Source: Bryobacterales bacterium (GTDB taxonomy: Bacteria > Acidobacteriota > Terriglobia > Bryobacterales > UBA6623). Taken from it: a DNA stretch of 64,000 bases. The notes beneath the pieces were generated by a model, which saw only the letters and a program-made list of their open reading frames with translations, was not told the DNA's origin and did no database searches. The position numbers and the translations under genes are program-made. Numbering within the stretch: the first letter of the stretch is position 1; each line of letters starts with the position of its first letter. Location of the stretch: NCBI GenBank assembly GCA_028819215.1, contig JAPPMG010000055.1, positions 92,211 through 156,210 of the forward strand, in the 5' to 3' direction. This document shows, piece after piece, positions 9,280 through 18,324 of this stretch.

Positions 9280-9297
9280 TCCCACCATTGGGTGGGA
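9280..9297. terminator. Hairpin between convergent pgsA and the TlpA-like gene
   Basis: A 7-bp perfect stem (TCCCACC / GGTGGGA) with a 4-nt loop sits in the 60-bp gap between convergent genes. There is no clear T-run on either strand, so it may be a bidirectional transcription stop or merely a stable hairpin. Confidence 0.4.
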
Positions 9298-9331
9298 GAC
9301 GTCGGGATGCGCTCTGGAGCGTTACGACGAC

Positions 9332-9841
9332 CTAACGGAGCCGAGCGACGGCAGCTCGGAAGTTCGATTCGAGATTCGCGAACCACGCTTCCTCTGAGCC
9401 TTGATGTTCCTCTTGGATCATGCCGGCGCTATCGACGAACAGCACGTATGGGTAGTAGATTGGCCGCATCACCGAGATCTTGGTGATGCGCGAGAATTCC
9501 TCGCGGGACGAGAGTGCGAGCGGGTAGCTGGCCCCGAACCGGGCGGCATAGTCGCGCAGTCCGGCGTTGTCGATCCGATTCAGGCTGAGGCCTACGATTT
9601 GCAGGCCTCCCGATTGCAACTGGCGGTAGACCGGTCCGATGCGTTGTGTAGCCTGTTGGCAGGTTGGACAATCGGTGGAGAGAAACATGAGCACGAACGG
9701 TCGGCCCTTGAGGTCGTCCAAGGAGACTTGACGCCCGTCGAAGGCCGTCACCTGGAACGGACTCACCGGTCTTGGGTCGGCCCAAGCGAGAGCCGCCAGC
9801 CCCAGTGCTACCGCAACGACAGTCAGTGTGCGCGCCACCAT
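9332..9841 (-). CDS. TlpA-like secreted thioredoxin/peroxiredoxin-fold protein
   Basis: A 169-residue exported thioredoxin-fold protein. A signal peptide (MVARTLTVVAVALGLAALAWA) precedes an AhpC/TSA-Redoxin domain with the redox pair in STDCPTCQQA and the cis-Pro-like IYYPYVLFVD. The start at 9841 is set by a strong AGGAGG ribosome site 4 nt upstream; the frame extends 7 codons further, into the end of the preceding gene. It probably acts as a periplasmic disulfide reductase. It follows the HExxH gene by 17 bp in the same operon. Confidence 0.86.
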   Translation of the reverse strand: MVARTLTVVAVALGLAALAWADPRPVSPFQVTAFDGRQVSLDDLKGRPFVLMFLSTDCPTCQQATQRIGPVYRQLQSGGLQIVGLSLNRIDNAGLRDYAARFGASYPLALSSREEFSRITKISVMRPIYYPYVLFVDSAGMIQEEHQGSEEAWFANLESNFRAAVARLR

Positions 9842-9858
9842 CCGATCCTCCTTGCCGA

Positions 9859-11136
9859 TCACAGCGGCAGCCCTTCGATGCTGCGAACGACGTTGCCGTC
9901 GATTTCCAGCACGACTCGACCCGCGGCCGTGCTTCCTTCGCAGCGATCGCTACCGCGGTCTACAAGCGCCAAACCAGGCCGCTTCCTTTCGCAGATTTGC
10001 CGATACAGATGATAATACTCCCGCGCTGCGTCGCTGTCCTGCCATCGCACTGCGTAGCGTAGGAGCGACTCCCGAGTGCGGCGCTTCTCGTAGACTTCAA
10101 AGCGCGCGCCCTGCCAGCGGTCAAGCAACTCCCCCCGGTCTTCGTCGCCCAGGTGGTGCTGGAGCAGGATGCGGTGGTCGAGTTGGCCGAAGGTGCCGTC
10201 GTAGACGCGCTTGAAGCCTTTGGGAAGCCGGTGCTCGGGCAGCGGCGGCGCTTCTGGCACCACGCCGCTGAGATACAGGCTCGGCTGGAAGATTTGCTGA
10301 GTGGTTTCCGGCGGCTGCTCGAAGACTCGCGTGAATCCGTCGCTGCCAAGTCGTCTGATCAATTCGTCTTGGAACAGCAAGCCATCCGTGTAGGGGAAGA
10401 TCAGCACTTCGCGGAAATACAACGGAGTCCTGTCATAGACCGGAAACTGCTGCGCCTCGAACCGTGTCGCACTGGCAGTTGCAACAGCGAGGAGACGATT
10501 GCCCTCGAGTGTCTTGTCAGACTTGCGCATGGCCCATTCCGTCATCACCCACGAGGCCTGGCCCTCCATCGCGGCGAGGCGGGCCAGCTCGCCCTCCGAC
10601 TCGCTCGCGCCTTCGACATATTTGAGCAGGTTGAAATGGTGGTCGTCGATCGCGTGAACGAGTTCGTGCAGTAGCGCGTATTCCAAGGCCTCGGCGGGAG
10701 CCCAGTCGGCGAGGTACAACTCGCGCTGCTTGAAGTCGTACAGTGCCCAAGCCTGCTCGCTGAGCAGGTCTAGCACGGTCTTCTCATAGTCGAAGTCTTC
10801 GGGGACGAGGCCGAACAGACGCAAGAAGAGCAGCTCTCGCTCAAGTTCCCGCGGTTGCTGGCTCTGCTTCATGCGCGTCGCATACAGCTTGCGGAAGCTT
10901 TCCTTCGAGATGGTCTTGTGTACGATAGGCCGCCGTGGGCCGAGGCCCATGATGTCCTTGAGTTCCTCCAGCATCGAGTCGATCCGCTGAAAGACATTGA
11001 GAGCCGGTTGAGGATCGTCCTCGGCTGCTCGCACAGGAACCGCCGTGCTGGCCGCCAGGAGGGCAACCGCGATCCAGCCAACCGCTGCGCGCTTGGTCCG
11101 GCCGTGTGAGCTAGGCTGGCCGACTGAGGGATTCAT
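9859..11136 (-). CDS. Secreted HExxH protein, putative metallopeptidase
   Basis: A 425-residue exported protein of no family I can name. A Tat/Sec-like basic N-terminus with a hydrophobic core (WIAVALLAASTAVPVRAA) is followed by a domain with HELVH at residues 157-161 and MEGQAS at about 190, a plausible Glu third ligand about 30 residues downstream. This is a gluzincin-like arrangement. The C-terminal half lacks recognisable motifs. Its operon neighbours are the LolA-like protein upstream and the TlpA-like thioredoxin downstream, so a role in envelope or secreted-protein maintenance is possible. Peptidase activity is inference. Confidence 0.7.
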   Translation of the reverse strand: MNPSVGQPSSHGRTKRAAVGWIAVALLAASTAVPVRAAEDDPQPALNVFQRIDSMLEELKDIMGLGPRRPIVHKTISKESFRKLYATRMKQSQQPRELERELLFLRLFGLVPEDFDYEKTVLDLLSEQAWALYDFKQRELYLADWAPAEALEYALLHELVHAIDDHHFNLLKYVEGASESEGELARLAAMEGQASWVMTEWAMRKSDKTLEGNRLLAVATASATRFEAQQFPVYDRTPLYFREVLIFPYTDGLLFQDELIRRLGSDGFTRVFEQPPETTQQIFQPSLYLSGVVPEAPPLPEHRLPKGFKRVYDGTFGQLDHRILLQHHLGDEDRGELLDRWQGARFEVYEKRRTRESLLRYAVRWQDSDAAREYYHLYRQICERKRPGLALVDRGSDRCEGSTAAGRVVLEIDGNVVRSIEGLPL

Positions 11137-11212
11137 GCGGTGTGCGAGCTAGCCCGCGGAGAGCGTAGACCTTGGAACGGCCCCGATTGCGAGCATCGGC
11201 GATTTGCCGGAC

Positions 11213-12010
11213 CTAGGGCTGATTGGCTTCGCTCTCCTCGTTCCCTTCCAGCACGTCCCCGAACGTGATCACCGAGGTTCCCTCGAACTTCTTGTAGTCC
11301 TCGTATTTGATGATCATGCGGATCTTCTGCGGGCCGGAGCGGAATTGGAGTGTGTCGTCCGCTCGCGTGTATACCGGGAACCAGTAGGTTCCGTCGACTT
11401 GGTCCCGATAGGTCTCGAAGCGCGGGAACTGCTCGTCCTTGTTCTTGCCCAAGACCCCGACGCCCTTGCCGTAAGTCTTGACAATCTGGAGCCCGAGTTG
11501 GTCGACCCAGATCTGGCCTTCGAAGTAGCGCTTGCCCTTGATTAACTTCTTCGGCTTGACCGAGAACATATACGTGTCGATCTCGTCGACGAGTTGCTCG
11601 CCAAGGTAGTCGATGCGGTACTCGTGGGCATTCGCGCGCGTCATCACGAACGGCTGAACGCTGCGCAGGTCCTCCATGTCGCTCGGGGTGAGAATCAGGT
11701 TCTTCAGCGATGACGGGGGCGCGTAGACGACCCGCTCAATGCGCTTGCCCTCCCCACCGAACAGAATGTCCTGGACCATCTCCCAGCGCCCTCGAACACT
11801 GCCGGAGCTGGTGTACTCAAGGATCTTCACCGACTGGCGGTAGGTGTACGATTCACGGGCCTGGGCGAACTCGGTCTCCTTGTCGATAAAGCTGTCGATG
11901 ATCTTCTGGACCGGAAGGCCAGCGTCGGTTTCGTTGGCCGAGGCTGGCACGGGTGCGCAGACCGCGCATCCGACTAAGACAGCAAGGGAGCTGAGAATCA
12001 CTGGTCGCAT
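11213..12010 (-). CDS. LolA-like outer-membrane lipoprotein-sorting protein
   Basis: A 265-residue exported protein resembling the LolA/LppM-like family annotated as outer membrane lipoprotein-sorting protein. A signal peptide (MRPVILSSLAVLVGCAVCAPVPASA) fixes the start at 12010; the open frame upstream to 12118 has no export signal. The body is beta-rich with repeated short strands and a typical IWVDQLGLQIVKTYG segment, as in the half-barrel fold. It is divergent from the sulfatase with ~190 bp between starts, and upstream of the HExxH and TlpA-like genes. Confidence 0.72.
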   Translation of the reverse strand: MRPVILSSLAVLVGCAVCAPVPASANETDAGLPVQKIIDSFIDKETEFAQARESYTYRQSVKILEYTSSGSVRGRWEMVQDILFGGEGKRIERVVYAPPSSLKNLILTPSDMEDLRSVQPFVMTRANAHEYRIDYLGEQLVDEIDTYMFSVKPKKLIKGKRYFEGQIWVDQLGLQIVKTYGKGVGVLGKNKDEQFPRFETYRDQVDGTYWFPVYTRADDTLQFRSGPQKIRMIIKYEDYKKFEGTSVITFGDVLEGNEESEANQP

Positions 12011-12204
12011 GGCTGCTTCAATTGTACAGACGCATGTGCCCGAGAAGGCGTTGCGAGCGTCGATTCTGATCCTATTCCTGCACGAGTCCGCGCAGCGGCA
12101 CCTCACCCGTGTGGCCAAGCAGTGCTCGTTAGGATTCCGTCGTTCGGGTTCGTCGGCGGGAGCTTGACTTGGCAGACGGTAAGTCCGACTATCGCATTGA
12201 TACG
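12011..12204. promoter_or_regulatory. Divergent intergenic region, LolA-like / sulfatase
   Basis: A 194-bp gap between two divergent start codons must hold the promoters of both. No convincing -35/-10 pair or operator was recognised. Confidence 0.35.
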
Positions 12205-13764
12205 ATGGTGCTCATGTCGATTCGCATCCCGTTCCTTCTCGTGGTCTCGGCGGTCTTGGCTGCCGGCGTCTCCCCAGTGCCCGATTCTGTGGTGGCTGAA
12301 AGGGCCGAGGGTGCCGAGCCCCGCAACGTCGTCTTCATCTTGTCCGATGACCACCGATACGATGCCATGTCCTTCTTGGACCACCAGTTTGCCCGCACGC
12401 CACACATGGATGCAATGGCCAAGAACGGCGTGCATCTCAAGAACGCCTTTGTCGGAACATCGCTGTGCTCGCCAAGCCGCGCCTCGATCCTGACCGGGCT
12501 GTATACCTTCCGCCATCGCGTCATAGACAACCAGCGCATGGTGCCTGAGGGCACGCTCTTCTTCCCCCAGTACCTGCAGGAGGCGGGCTTTGCCACGGCG
12601 TTCATCGGCAAGTGGCACATGGGCTCAGCAGATGACTCACCGCGCCCGGGATTCGATCACTGGGTCAGTTTCCGTGGGCAGGGACACTACTTGCCGCCGA
12701 GCCCGGACTACACGTTGAACGTCAACGGCGAACGAGTCAAGCAAAAGGGCTATATCACCGACGAACTCACCGACTACGCGATCGATTGGCTCTCGAATCA
12801 GAAGCCTTCTGAGAAGCCGTTCTTCCTCTACTTGTCGCACAAGGCGGTGCATGCGAATTTCACGCCGGCCGAACGCCACGAGGGGACGCTGGACGACGCT
12901 CCGTTCACGCGGCCCGCGAGCGAGGCGGACACCTTCGAGAACTACCGCGGCAAGCCGCGCTGGCTGCGGGATCAGCGCAATAGCTGGCACGGCGTGGATT
13001 TCCCCTACCACAGCGCTCTTGACATCGAGGGTTACTACAAGCGCTACAACGAGGCGCTCAGCGCCGTGGACGACAGCATCGGGCGGGTCATGGGGAAGCT
13101 CGAGGAGATGGGCGTTGCAGACGAGACGCTGGTGATCTACATGGGAGACAACGGCTTCATGTTCGGAGAGCATGGCCTGATCGACAAGCGCGTGGCCTAC
13201 GAGACATCGATCCGCGTGCCGATGCTGATGCATTGCCCGGACTTGTTCGACGGCGGCACGGTCGTCGAACAGGTGGTGGCCAACATCGATATCGGCCCCA
13301 CGGTGTTCGAGGCGATGGGAATCGAGAAGCCGCCGCACATGGACGGCCAGAGCTTTCTCGCGCTAGGGCAGGGCCGCGAAATCCAGTGGCGCGATTACTT
13401 CCTGTATGTGTACTACTGGGAGAAGAATTACCCGCACACGCCGACGCAGTTCGCGCTGCGTGGCGACCGATTCAAGTACATCACCTATTACGGGTTGTGG
13501 GACACGGACGAACTGTACGACCTGCAGGCAGATCCTGGCGAGACCAAGAATCTGTTGCATGATCCCGCATACTCTGCGACAGCGAAAGAGATGGAGGCCA
13601 GCCTGTACGAAATGATGGCCGAGCTGGGCGGAATGGCGATTCCGCTCAATGCGCCGAGGGGCAGTTCACAGAACAAGCGGCTGCGGCGGCGTGGCGGGAA
13701 GAAGGCGGCGGATTTTCCGGAGCCGATGGTGCTCGACGATCCCGTGCATCGGAACGCGCAATAG
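12205..13764 (+). CDS. Secreted sulfatase (S1, Cys-type)
   Basis: A 519-residue arylsulfatase-superfamily enzyme. Signal peptide IPFLLVVSAVLAAG, then the metal-binding VVFILSDDHRYD and the formylglycine signature CSPSRASILTG with Cys88 as the residue converted by formylglycine-generating enzyme. GKWHMG and YMGDNGFMFGEHG supply further active-site and metal residues. The start could equally be the ATG at 12214. No sulfatase-maturing enzyme is in the window. The pattern resembles sulfatases acting on sulfated polysaccharides, but the substrate is not determinable here. The Lys/Arg-rich C-terminal tail (about residues 470-500) is unusual. Confidence 0.9.
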   Translation: MVLMSIRIPFLLVVSAVLAAGVSPVPDSVVAERAEGAEPRNVVFILSDDHRYDAMSFLDHQFARTPHMDAMAKNGVHLKNAFVGTSLCSPSRASILTGLYTFRHRVIDNQRMVPEGTLFFPQYLQEAGFATAFIGKWHMGSADDSPRPGFDHWVSFRGQGHYLPPSPDYTLNVNGERVKQKGYITDELTDYAIDWLSNQKPSEKPFFLYLSHKAVHANFTPAERHEGTLDDAPFTRPASEADTFENYRGKPRWLRDQRNSWHGVDFPYHSALDIEGYYKRYNEALSAVDDSIGRVMGKLEEMGVADETLVIYMGDNGFMFGEHGLIDKRVAYETSIRVPMLMHCPDLFDGGTVVEQVVANIDIGPTVFEAMGIEKPPHMDGQSFLALGQGREIQWRDYFLYVYYWEKNYPHTPTQFALRGDRFKYITYYGLWDTDELYDLQADPGETKNLLHDPAYSATAKEMEASLYEMMAELGGMAIPLNAPRGSSQNKRLRRRGGKKAADFPEPMVLDDPVHRNAQ

Positions 13765-14067
13765 CGGGGAACTCAAGGCTTTCCGGGTGAAGAGTTGGTA
13801 AAGGCCATGTTCGAGCCGTAACGACGAAACGGCTTCAGCGCCTTTCCTAGTGTGTTGAGAGGCCAATTGCGGGCCACGAGAACCGGGCAGAGCGGCGGAA
13901 TGGACTATCGCAGCCCTTGTGCTGGCACGCGCGGCTGTTGGTGCCGATCCGTAGATCGGTCTGTACGCCCTTCAAGACCTGTTCGACTGTGCGGGCAGCA
14001 TACTCTCGGACCACTGCCGCAGTAGCAACCCTCACGGCACGGGCGACCACCAGCGGAAGGAGCAGGA
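13765..14067. other. Intergenic region between sulfatase and multicopper oxidase
   Basis: About 300 bp without a credible gene. It holds a small perfect stem (CCGATC, 4-nt loop, GATCGG at 13944-13959). The only reasonable signal is the GGAAGGAG ribosome site of the downstream gene. Short open frames here have no recognisable content. Confidence 0.4.
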
Positions 14068-15717
14068 ATGCCTACAGGCTCAGCGCCAAATAGATCGATT
14101 CAACCGAAGTCATCGGAGGGGTTGCGGGAGGCCAGGTTCCGAGGGATGAAGCCGACCATCATAGGGCTGTTGACCATTGTCTTGTTATCGGTCCTGACCG
14201 GCTACTGGCTGATCTTCGTCCGAGTGACCAATGCCGGATTGACCTTTGAGAATGAGCTGCAGATTCCCGAGCAGGCGTTCGGAAACGTTGTGGACGGACG
14301 CCGGCAGTTTCACCTGACCGTAGCGGAAGGGACCCGGGAATTTCTGCCAGGCAAGCAGACGCTAACAGCTGGCGTGAACGGACCGTACCTCGGGCCAACG
14401 CTGAGACTGCGCCGAGGCGAAGATGTCGATCTGACTGTCCAGAACGATCTGGATGAGATGACGACGATGCACTGGCATGGAATGCACGTTCCCGCTCGCA
14501 TGGACGGCACGCCGCATCAGAAGATCGAGCCGGGCGCGTCGTGGACAGCCAGCTTCGAGGTCCATCAAGAGGCCGCTCCGCTGTGGTACCACCCGCATCC
14601 GCATGGCGCAACGGGACGGCAGGTCTACCGCGGGGTTAGCGGCCTGATGTGGATCGATGACGATGAGAGCGATGCGCTGGATCTGCCGAAGACCTACGGC
14701 GTTGACGATATTCCACTTGTGATCCAAGACCGGGAGTTTGACAGCGACGGTGCGTTTCGCTTCGCCGTCAACCAAGGTGCTGTTTATGGAAACACGATGC
14801 TGGTCAATGGAACCTGGAGTCCGTTTCTCCGGGTTGAGGCGCGTCGCATTCGGTTCAGACTGCTGAACGGATCGAATGCGCGAATCTACTACATCGGCTT
14901 TGACGACGGCCGCGAGTTTCATCAGATCGCTACTGATGGCGGATTCCTTGAAGCACCCCTTCAGGCCAACCGGGTCAAGCTCGCTCCCGGTGAGCGTGCC
15001 GAGATTCTGGTGGACTTCAGCGATGGTGCGGAGGTCGTGCTGAAGAGTTATCCGGAAGCTGGCATCGTGGAGACGATCGGGTCGTATCTTGGAGGAATCG
15101 GGACCGGGCACCTGCAATTCCTGAAGGTCGTTCCCCAACCGCCAAGCCGCGTATCCCACGGGCTGCCGGAGCGCCTCAATTCCATCCCCCGCATGGATGC
15201 CGCGCAAGCTGCCAAGACGCGTCCAATGGTATTGGCCGGGCCCCTGCAAAGGGGGCCGGGAGGACTTGGGGGACAAGGAGGGAGAGGCGGGCCGGGAGGA
15301 CAAGGAGGGAGAGGGCGAAGAGCTGGAGCGTTGGGGATTCCGATCAACGGCAAGATCATGGACATGGCGCGAATTGACGAGGTCGTGCGATTGGGAGACA
15401 TTGAAATCTGGGAAGTGAGCAATCGTGGCGGCCAGCCTCACCCGTTCCACGTCCACCTTGTGCAGTTTCAGATTCTCGATCGCAACGGCCGCCCGCCTTC
15501 CGCTGCCGAACTCGGGTGGAAAGACACCGTCCTCGTGCCTCCTGGCGATCTAGTTCGAATCATCATGCGATTCGAGCGATACGCGGATCCCCAGGTCCCA
15601 TACATGTATCACTGCCACATCATGGAGCATGAAGACAACGGCATGATGGGCCAGTTCCTAGTCGTGGAAGATCCGGCGCTGCTCAGTGACAGCCCGAGTC
15701 ACGTGGCCGGAGGATAA
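14068..15717 (+). CDS. Multicopper oxidase, CueO/bilirubin-oxidase-like
   Basis: A 549-residue three-domain multicopper oxidase anchored by one N-terminal helix (about residues 28-50) after a 26-residue basic segment. Copper motifs: HWHGMH and WYHPHPHG (T2/T3), HPFHVHLVQF and YHCHIMEHEDNGMMG (T1 with axial Met, T2/T3). The ATG at 14068 has a strong GGAAGGAG site, supporting the longer N-terminus. Between domains 2 and 3, about residues 394-418, is a Gly/Arg/Gln-rich repeat where CueO carries its Met-rich copper segment. Likely role: periplasmic Cu(I) or metal oxidation. Confidence 0.9.
   Translation: MPTGSAPNRSIQPKSSEGLREARFRGMKPTIIGLLTIVLLSVLTGYWLIFVRVTNAGLTFENELQIPEQAFGNVVDGRRQFHLTVAEGTREFLPGKQTLTAGVNGPYLGPTLRLRRGEDVDLTVQNDLDEMTTMHWHGMHVPARMDGTPHQKIEPGASWTASFEVHQEAAPLWYHPHPHGATGRQVYRGVSGLMWIDDDESDALDLPKTYGVDDIPLVIQDREFDSDGAFRFAVNQGAVYGNTMLVNGTWSPFLRVEARRIRFRLLNGSNARIYYIGFDDGREFHQIATDGGFLEAPLQANRVKLAPGERAEILVDFSDGAEVVLKSYPEAGIVETIGSYLGGIGTGHLQFLKVVPQPPSRVSHGLPERLNSIPRMDAAQAAKTRPMVLAGPLQRGPGGLGGQGGRGGPGGQGGRGRRAGALGIPINGKIMDMARIDEVVRLGDIEIWEVSNRGGQPHPFHVHLVQFQILDRNGRPPSAAELGWKDTVLVPPGDLVRIIMRFERYADPQVPYMYHCHIMEHEDNGMMGQFLVVEDPALLSDSPSHVAGG
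15251..15316 (+). repeat. Imperfect G-rich tandem repeat inside the multicopper oxidase
   Basis: Two copies of a GGGCCGGGAGGAC...AAGGAGGGAGAGG unit lie in frame; the first carries a 9-bp insertion. They encode the Gly/Gln/Arg-rich linker. Unit length is 27-36 bp, a multiple of 3, so copy number could change without a frameshift. Confidence 0.75.
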
Positions 15718-15957
15718 TCGGTCGGGCGGCCACGCACGTCCCGACGGCGGGCGAGATCGAAGTCCCATCTACGCCCTGATCGCTAGTCGGGGCCGTTCCG
15801 ATCATAGCGGGGTGTCGCCCACGTACGGACTCGCTGATCGACCGTTGCCGGAATCGGTGGTGCCGAGGGAGACGAGTCACCACCGACTGCAGGCTGTTCG
15901 GCCGCACCCGCAAGGGAGCAAGCGGCCTCGGGGCGTGTGCTAGGATTGCGAGACGCT

Positions 15958-17319
15958 ATGGCTTCGACTGCGATCAAAGACCCCTACCGCTTAGATCCGG
16001 GGCGGGTTACGGCCGCCCCTCAAGCATTCAGCGGGATCCTTCGATTTCTCGGGCCCGGCTTGATCCTTGCCAGTTCCATCGTCGGCTCTGGCGAACTGAT
16101 CGCGACCACGGTGTTGGGTGCCGAGAACGGCTATGTGCTCCTTTGGCTGATCATCATGAGCTGCTTGGTCAAGACGGTGGTTCAGAACGAACTCGGCCGT
16201 TATGCCATCGGCACGGGCCGCACAACGCTCGAAGCGTTCAATGACGTGCCTGGTCCTCGGCTAAGGGTGTCCTGGCTGGTGTGGATGTGGTGCGCGATGG
16301 TCACCTTCACCCTGTTCCAAGTGGGCGCGATGCTGGGCGGAATCGCTGAGATCCTCCACCGAGCGATTCCGGGCGTGCCGATCACGGCGTTTGTCTGGAC
16401 CCTGGCCGGACTGTCGATTCTGTTGCTGATTGCCGGCAAGTACGTCGTCGTCGAGAAAATCGCGATGGGGCTGGTGGTCAGCTTCACAGTGCTTACAGTC
16501 AGCTGCTGCTTCTTGTTGTTCAAGCTGCCGCAGTACTTCGACTGGACAGCGGTTGTCGAGGGATTGACTTTCCGTCCCCCAGAAGGGGGCATGGCAACGG
16601 CGGTAGCGGCCTTCGGCATCACGGGCGTGGGCGCGACTGAGCTGGTCATGTACCCGTACTGGTGCATTGAGAAGGGTTACGCCCAATACGCCGGTAAGCG
16701 CGAAGACTCCCAAGGCTGGACCCAGCGAGCGCTCGGATGGATTCGAGTCATGGGCTTCGATGTCATCTTCTCGATGGTGATCTACACATTTGCGACCGTG
16801 GCGTTCTATTTCCTCGGAGCGGGAGTGTTGAAGGGGATGGGGCTCATCCCCGAGGGCTCGGAAATGGTGCAGGTGCTGTCCAGCATTTACACCGAAACGC
16901 TCGGAGATTGGTCTCTGGGACTGTTCATGGTCGGCGCCTTTGCGGTGCTTTACTCGACGGTGTTTGCGTCGACGGCAGCCAATTGCCGCGTGTGGGCCGA
17001 CTTCATCGGCATGCTTGGTGTATACGACAAGTCCAACTATGTGAAGCGGCTGCGGGCGATCCGGGTCTTTGTCGTGGTGCTGCTGGTGGTGCCGTGTCTG
17101 TATTTCATGTTGATCAGAGAGCCTGTGCTCATGGTCAAGATCGGCGGAATCGCGCAGGCAATCATGTTGCCGGTGATTGGCGGGTTCACGATCTACTTGC
17201 GGTACCAGAGGATGCCGAGCAGCATCCTGCCCAAGGCTTGGATCACGTTGATGCTGTGGGTCTGCGCGACGCTGATGGCGCTGCTTATGGGCTACTCCGC
17301 AATCGACAGGATCTTCTAG
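15958..17319 (+). CDS. Nramp-family transporter with non-canonical metal site
   Basis: A 453-residue integral membrane protein of the Nramp/NRAMP-like fold with about 11 helices. Helix 1 reads GPGLILASSIVGSGELIATT: the canonical DPGN unwound motif is replaced by GSGE. Helix 6 reads GVGATELVMYPYW where metal transporters have an MPHN-type motif. Such variants are annotated as Nramp-family divalent-metal transporters in Acidobacteriota and Planctomycetota, but their substrate is unproven. The start is the ATG at 15958; the upstream extension lacks a ribosome site. It lies 240 bp after the multicopper oxidase, and the gap shows no signal I recognise. Confidence 0.85.
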   Translation: MASTAIKDPYRLDPGRVTAAPQAFSGILRFLGPGLILASSIVGSGELIATTVLGAENGYVLLWLIIMSCLVKTVVQNELGRYAIGTGRTTLEAFNDVPGPRLRVSWLVWMWCAMVTFTLFQVGAMLGGIAEILHRAIPGVPITAFVWTLAGLSILLLIAGKYVVVEKIAMGLVVSFTVLTVSCCFLLFKLPQYFDWTAVVEGLTFRPPEGGMATAVAAFGITGVGATELVMYPYWCIEKGYAQYAGKREDSQGWTQRALGWIRVMGFDVIFSMVIYTFATVAFYFLGAGVLKGMGLIPEGSEMVQVLSSIYTETLGDWSLGLFMVGAFAVLYSTVFASTAANCRVWADFIGMLGVYDKSNYVKRLRAIRVFVVVLLVVPCLYFMLIREPVLMVKIGGIAQAIMLPVIGGFTIYLRYQRMPSSILPKAWITLMLWVCATLMALLMGYSAIDRIF

Positions 17320-17353
17320 CGGATCGAGTCATCGTTGACGCTCTGTGCATCAG

Positions 17354-18250
17354 CTAAGTGCGTCTCATGAAGGCATGCAGTGCCCTTAAGAGTTGCTCAG
17401 GGGCCTCTTCAGCTAAGAAGTGCCCGCAATCCTCAAGCTCATGTGACTCAATGTCCGAGAACTCGGACTTCCACCGCTCGAGCTCCTTCGTGCGAAACGC
17501 TATGTCCTTGAGTCCCCAGAAAATGAGCGCGGGATTGTTCGCAAAGGCCGCGCGTTCGCTCCAAATCGACTGCAGCCAGTCGGTTGCACCGACGATGTAG
17601 CCCGGCAGGGCAGCACTTGCTGAACGCGAATCGGGCGTTGGCATTGCCCTTCGGTAGTGCGCCATGATCTCCGGGGTTAGGGCAGTCTTGTTGCCGACTG
17701 CCTTCGGCATAACCTTGTTCACGAAGAAATTGCGATGCCTGATGAGAAATTGCCCGACCCAACTCGACATGAGGAAGCTGAACGATTTGAAATGAAAATC
17801 ATCCGCGACCGGCCAGCACCAAGTGTTTGCGATCACGATACGTTTGACGCGGTCAGGGTGCCTGCGCGCAAATTCCAGACCGATGGGGCCACCCCAGTCT
17901 GTTAGGAAGAGCGTGATGTCCGAGAGTTCGAGGTAGTCGATCAGCGTCGCGAACTCCTGCGCGAGTGCAGCGGGATGGTGGTCTGTGCGCCGGTCACTTC
18001 GAGATGAAAGGCCGAAGCCGATGTGGTCGGGGGCAAGGCACCTGAATTCAGATCGAAGCCCTTTGATCAGATGCCTGAACTCGAATGACCAAGCCGGGTT
18101 ACCGTGCACGAACACGATCGGCTCGCCAGCACCCTCGTCGACGAAGTGCATCCGGTGACCAGATGGGGTGTTGAAGAACTTGCTCTCGAAAGGAAACAAG
18201 TCATCTGACACCCAGTCTGGACGCGTTGCTGACATGATCCTGTCCACCAA
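17354..18250 (-). CDS. Haloalkane-dehalogenase-like alpha/beta hydrolase
   Basis: A 298-residue alpha/beta hydrolase. HGNPAWSFEF places Asn51 and Trp54 in the oxyanion loop. LFLTDWGGPIG gives the nucleophile Asp118 followed by Trp119, so Asn51/Trp119 can form the halide-binding pair. WGLKDIAF supplies the Asp after strand 7 and DCGHFLAEEAP the catalytic His. The Asp-Asp-His plus Asn/Trp pattern resembles haloalkane dehalogenase subfamily III. A Ser nucleophile is absent, so it is not a standard esterase. No export signal. An alternative start is Met6 at 18235. Dehalogenase activity needs testing. Confidence 0.82.
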   Translation of the reverse strand: MVDRIMSATRPDWVSDDLFPFESKFFNTPSGHRMHFVDEGAGEPIVFVHGNPAWSFEFRHLIKGLRSEFRCLAPDHIGFGLSSRSDRRTDHHPAALAQEFATLIDYLELSDITLFLTDWGGPIGLEFARRHPDRVKRIVIANTWCWPVADDFHFKSFSFLMSSWVGQFLIRHRNFFVNKVMPKAVGNKTALTPEIMAHYRRAMPTPDSRSASAALPGYIVGATDWLQSIWSERAAFANNPALIFWGLKDIAFRTKELERWKSEFSDIESHELEDCGHFLAEEAPEQLLRALHAFMRRT

Positions 18251-18324
18251 TTCCTCCCTGCGCTAGTAGGACATGCTGCCTCTTGGTTGTGACCGCGTTC
18301 TCCAGCCGGAAGCCGCGGCCTGCG

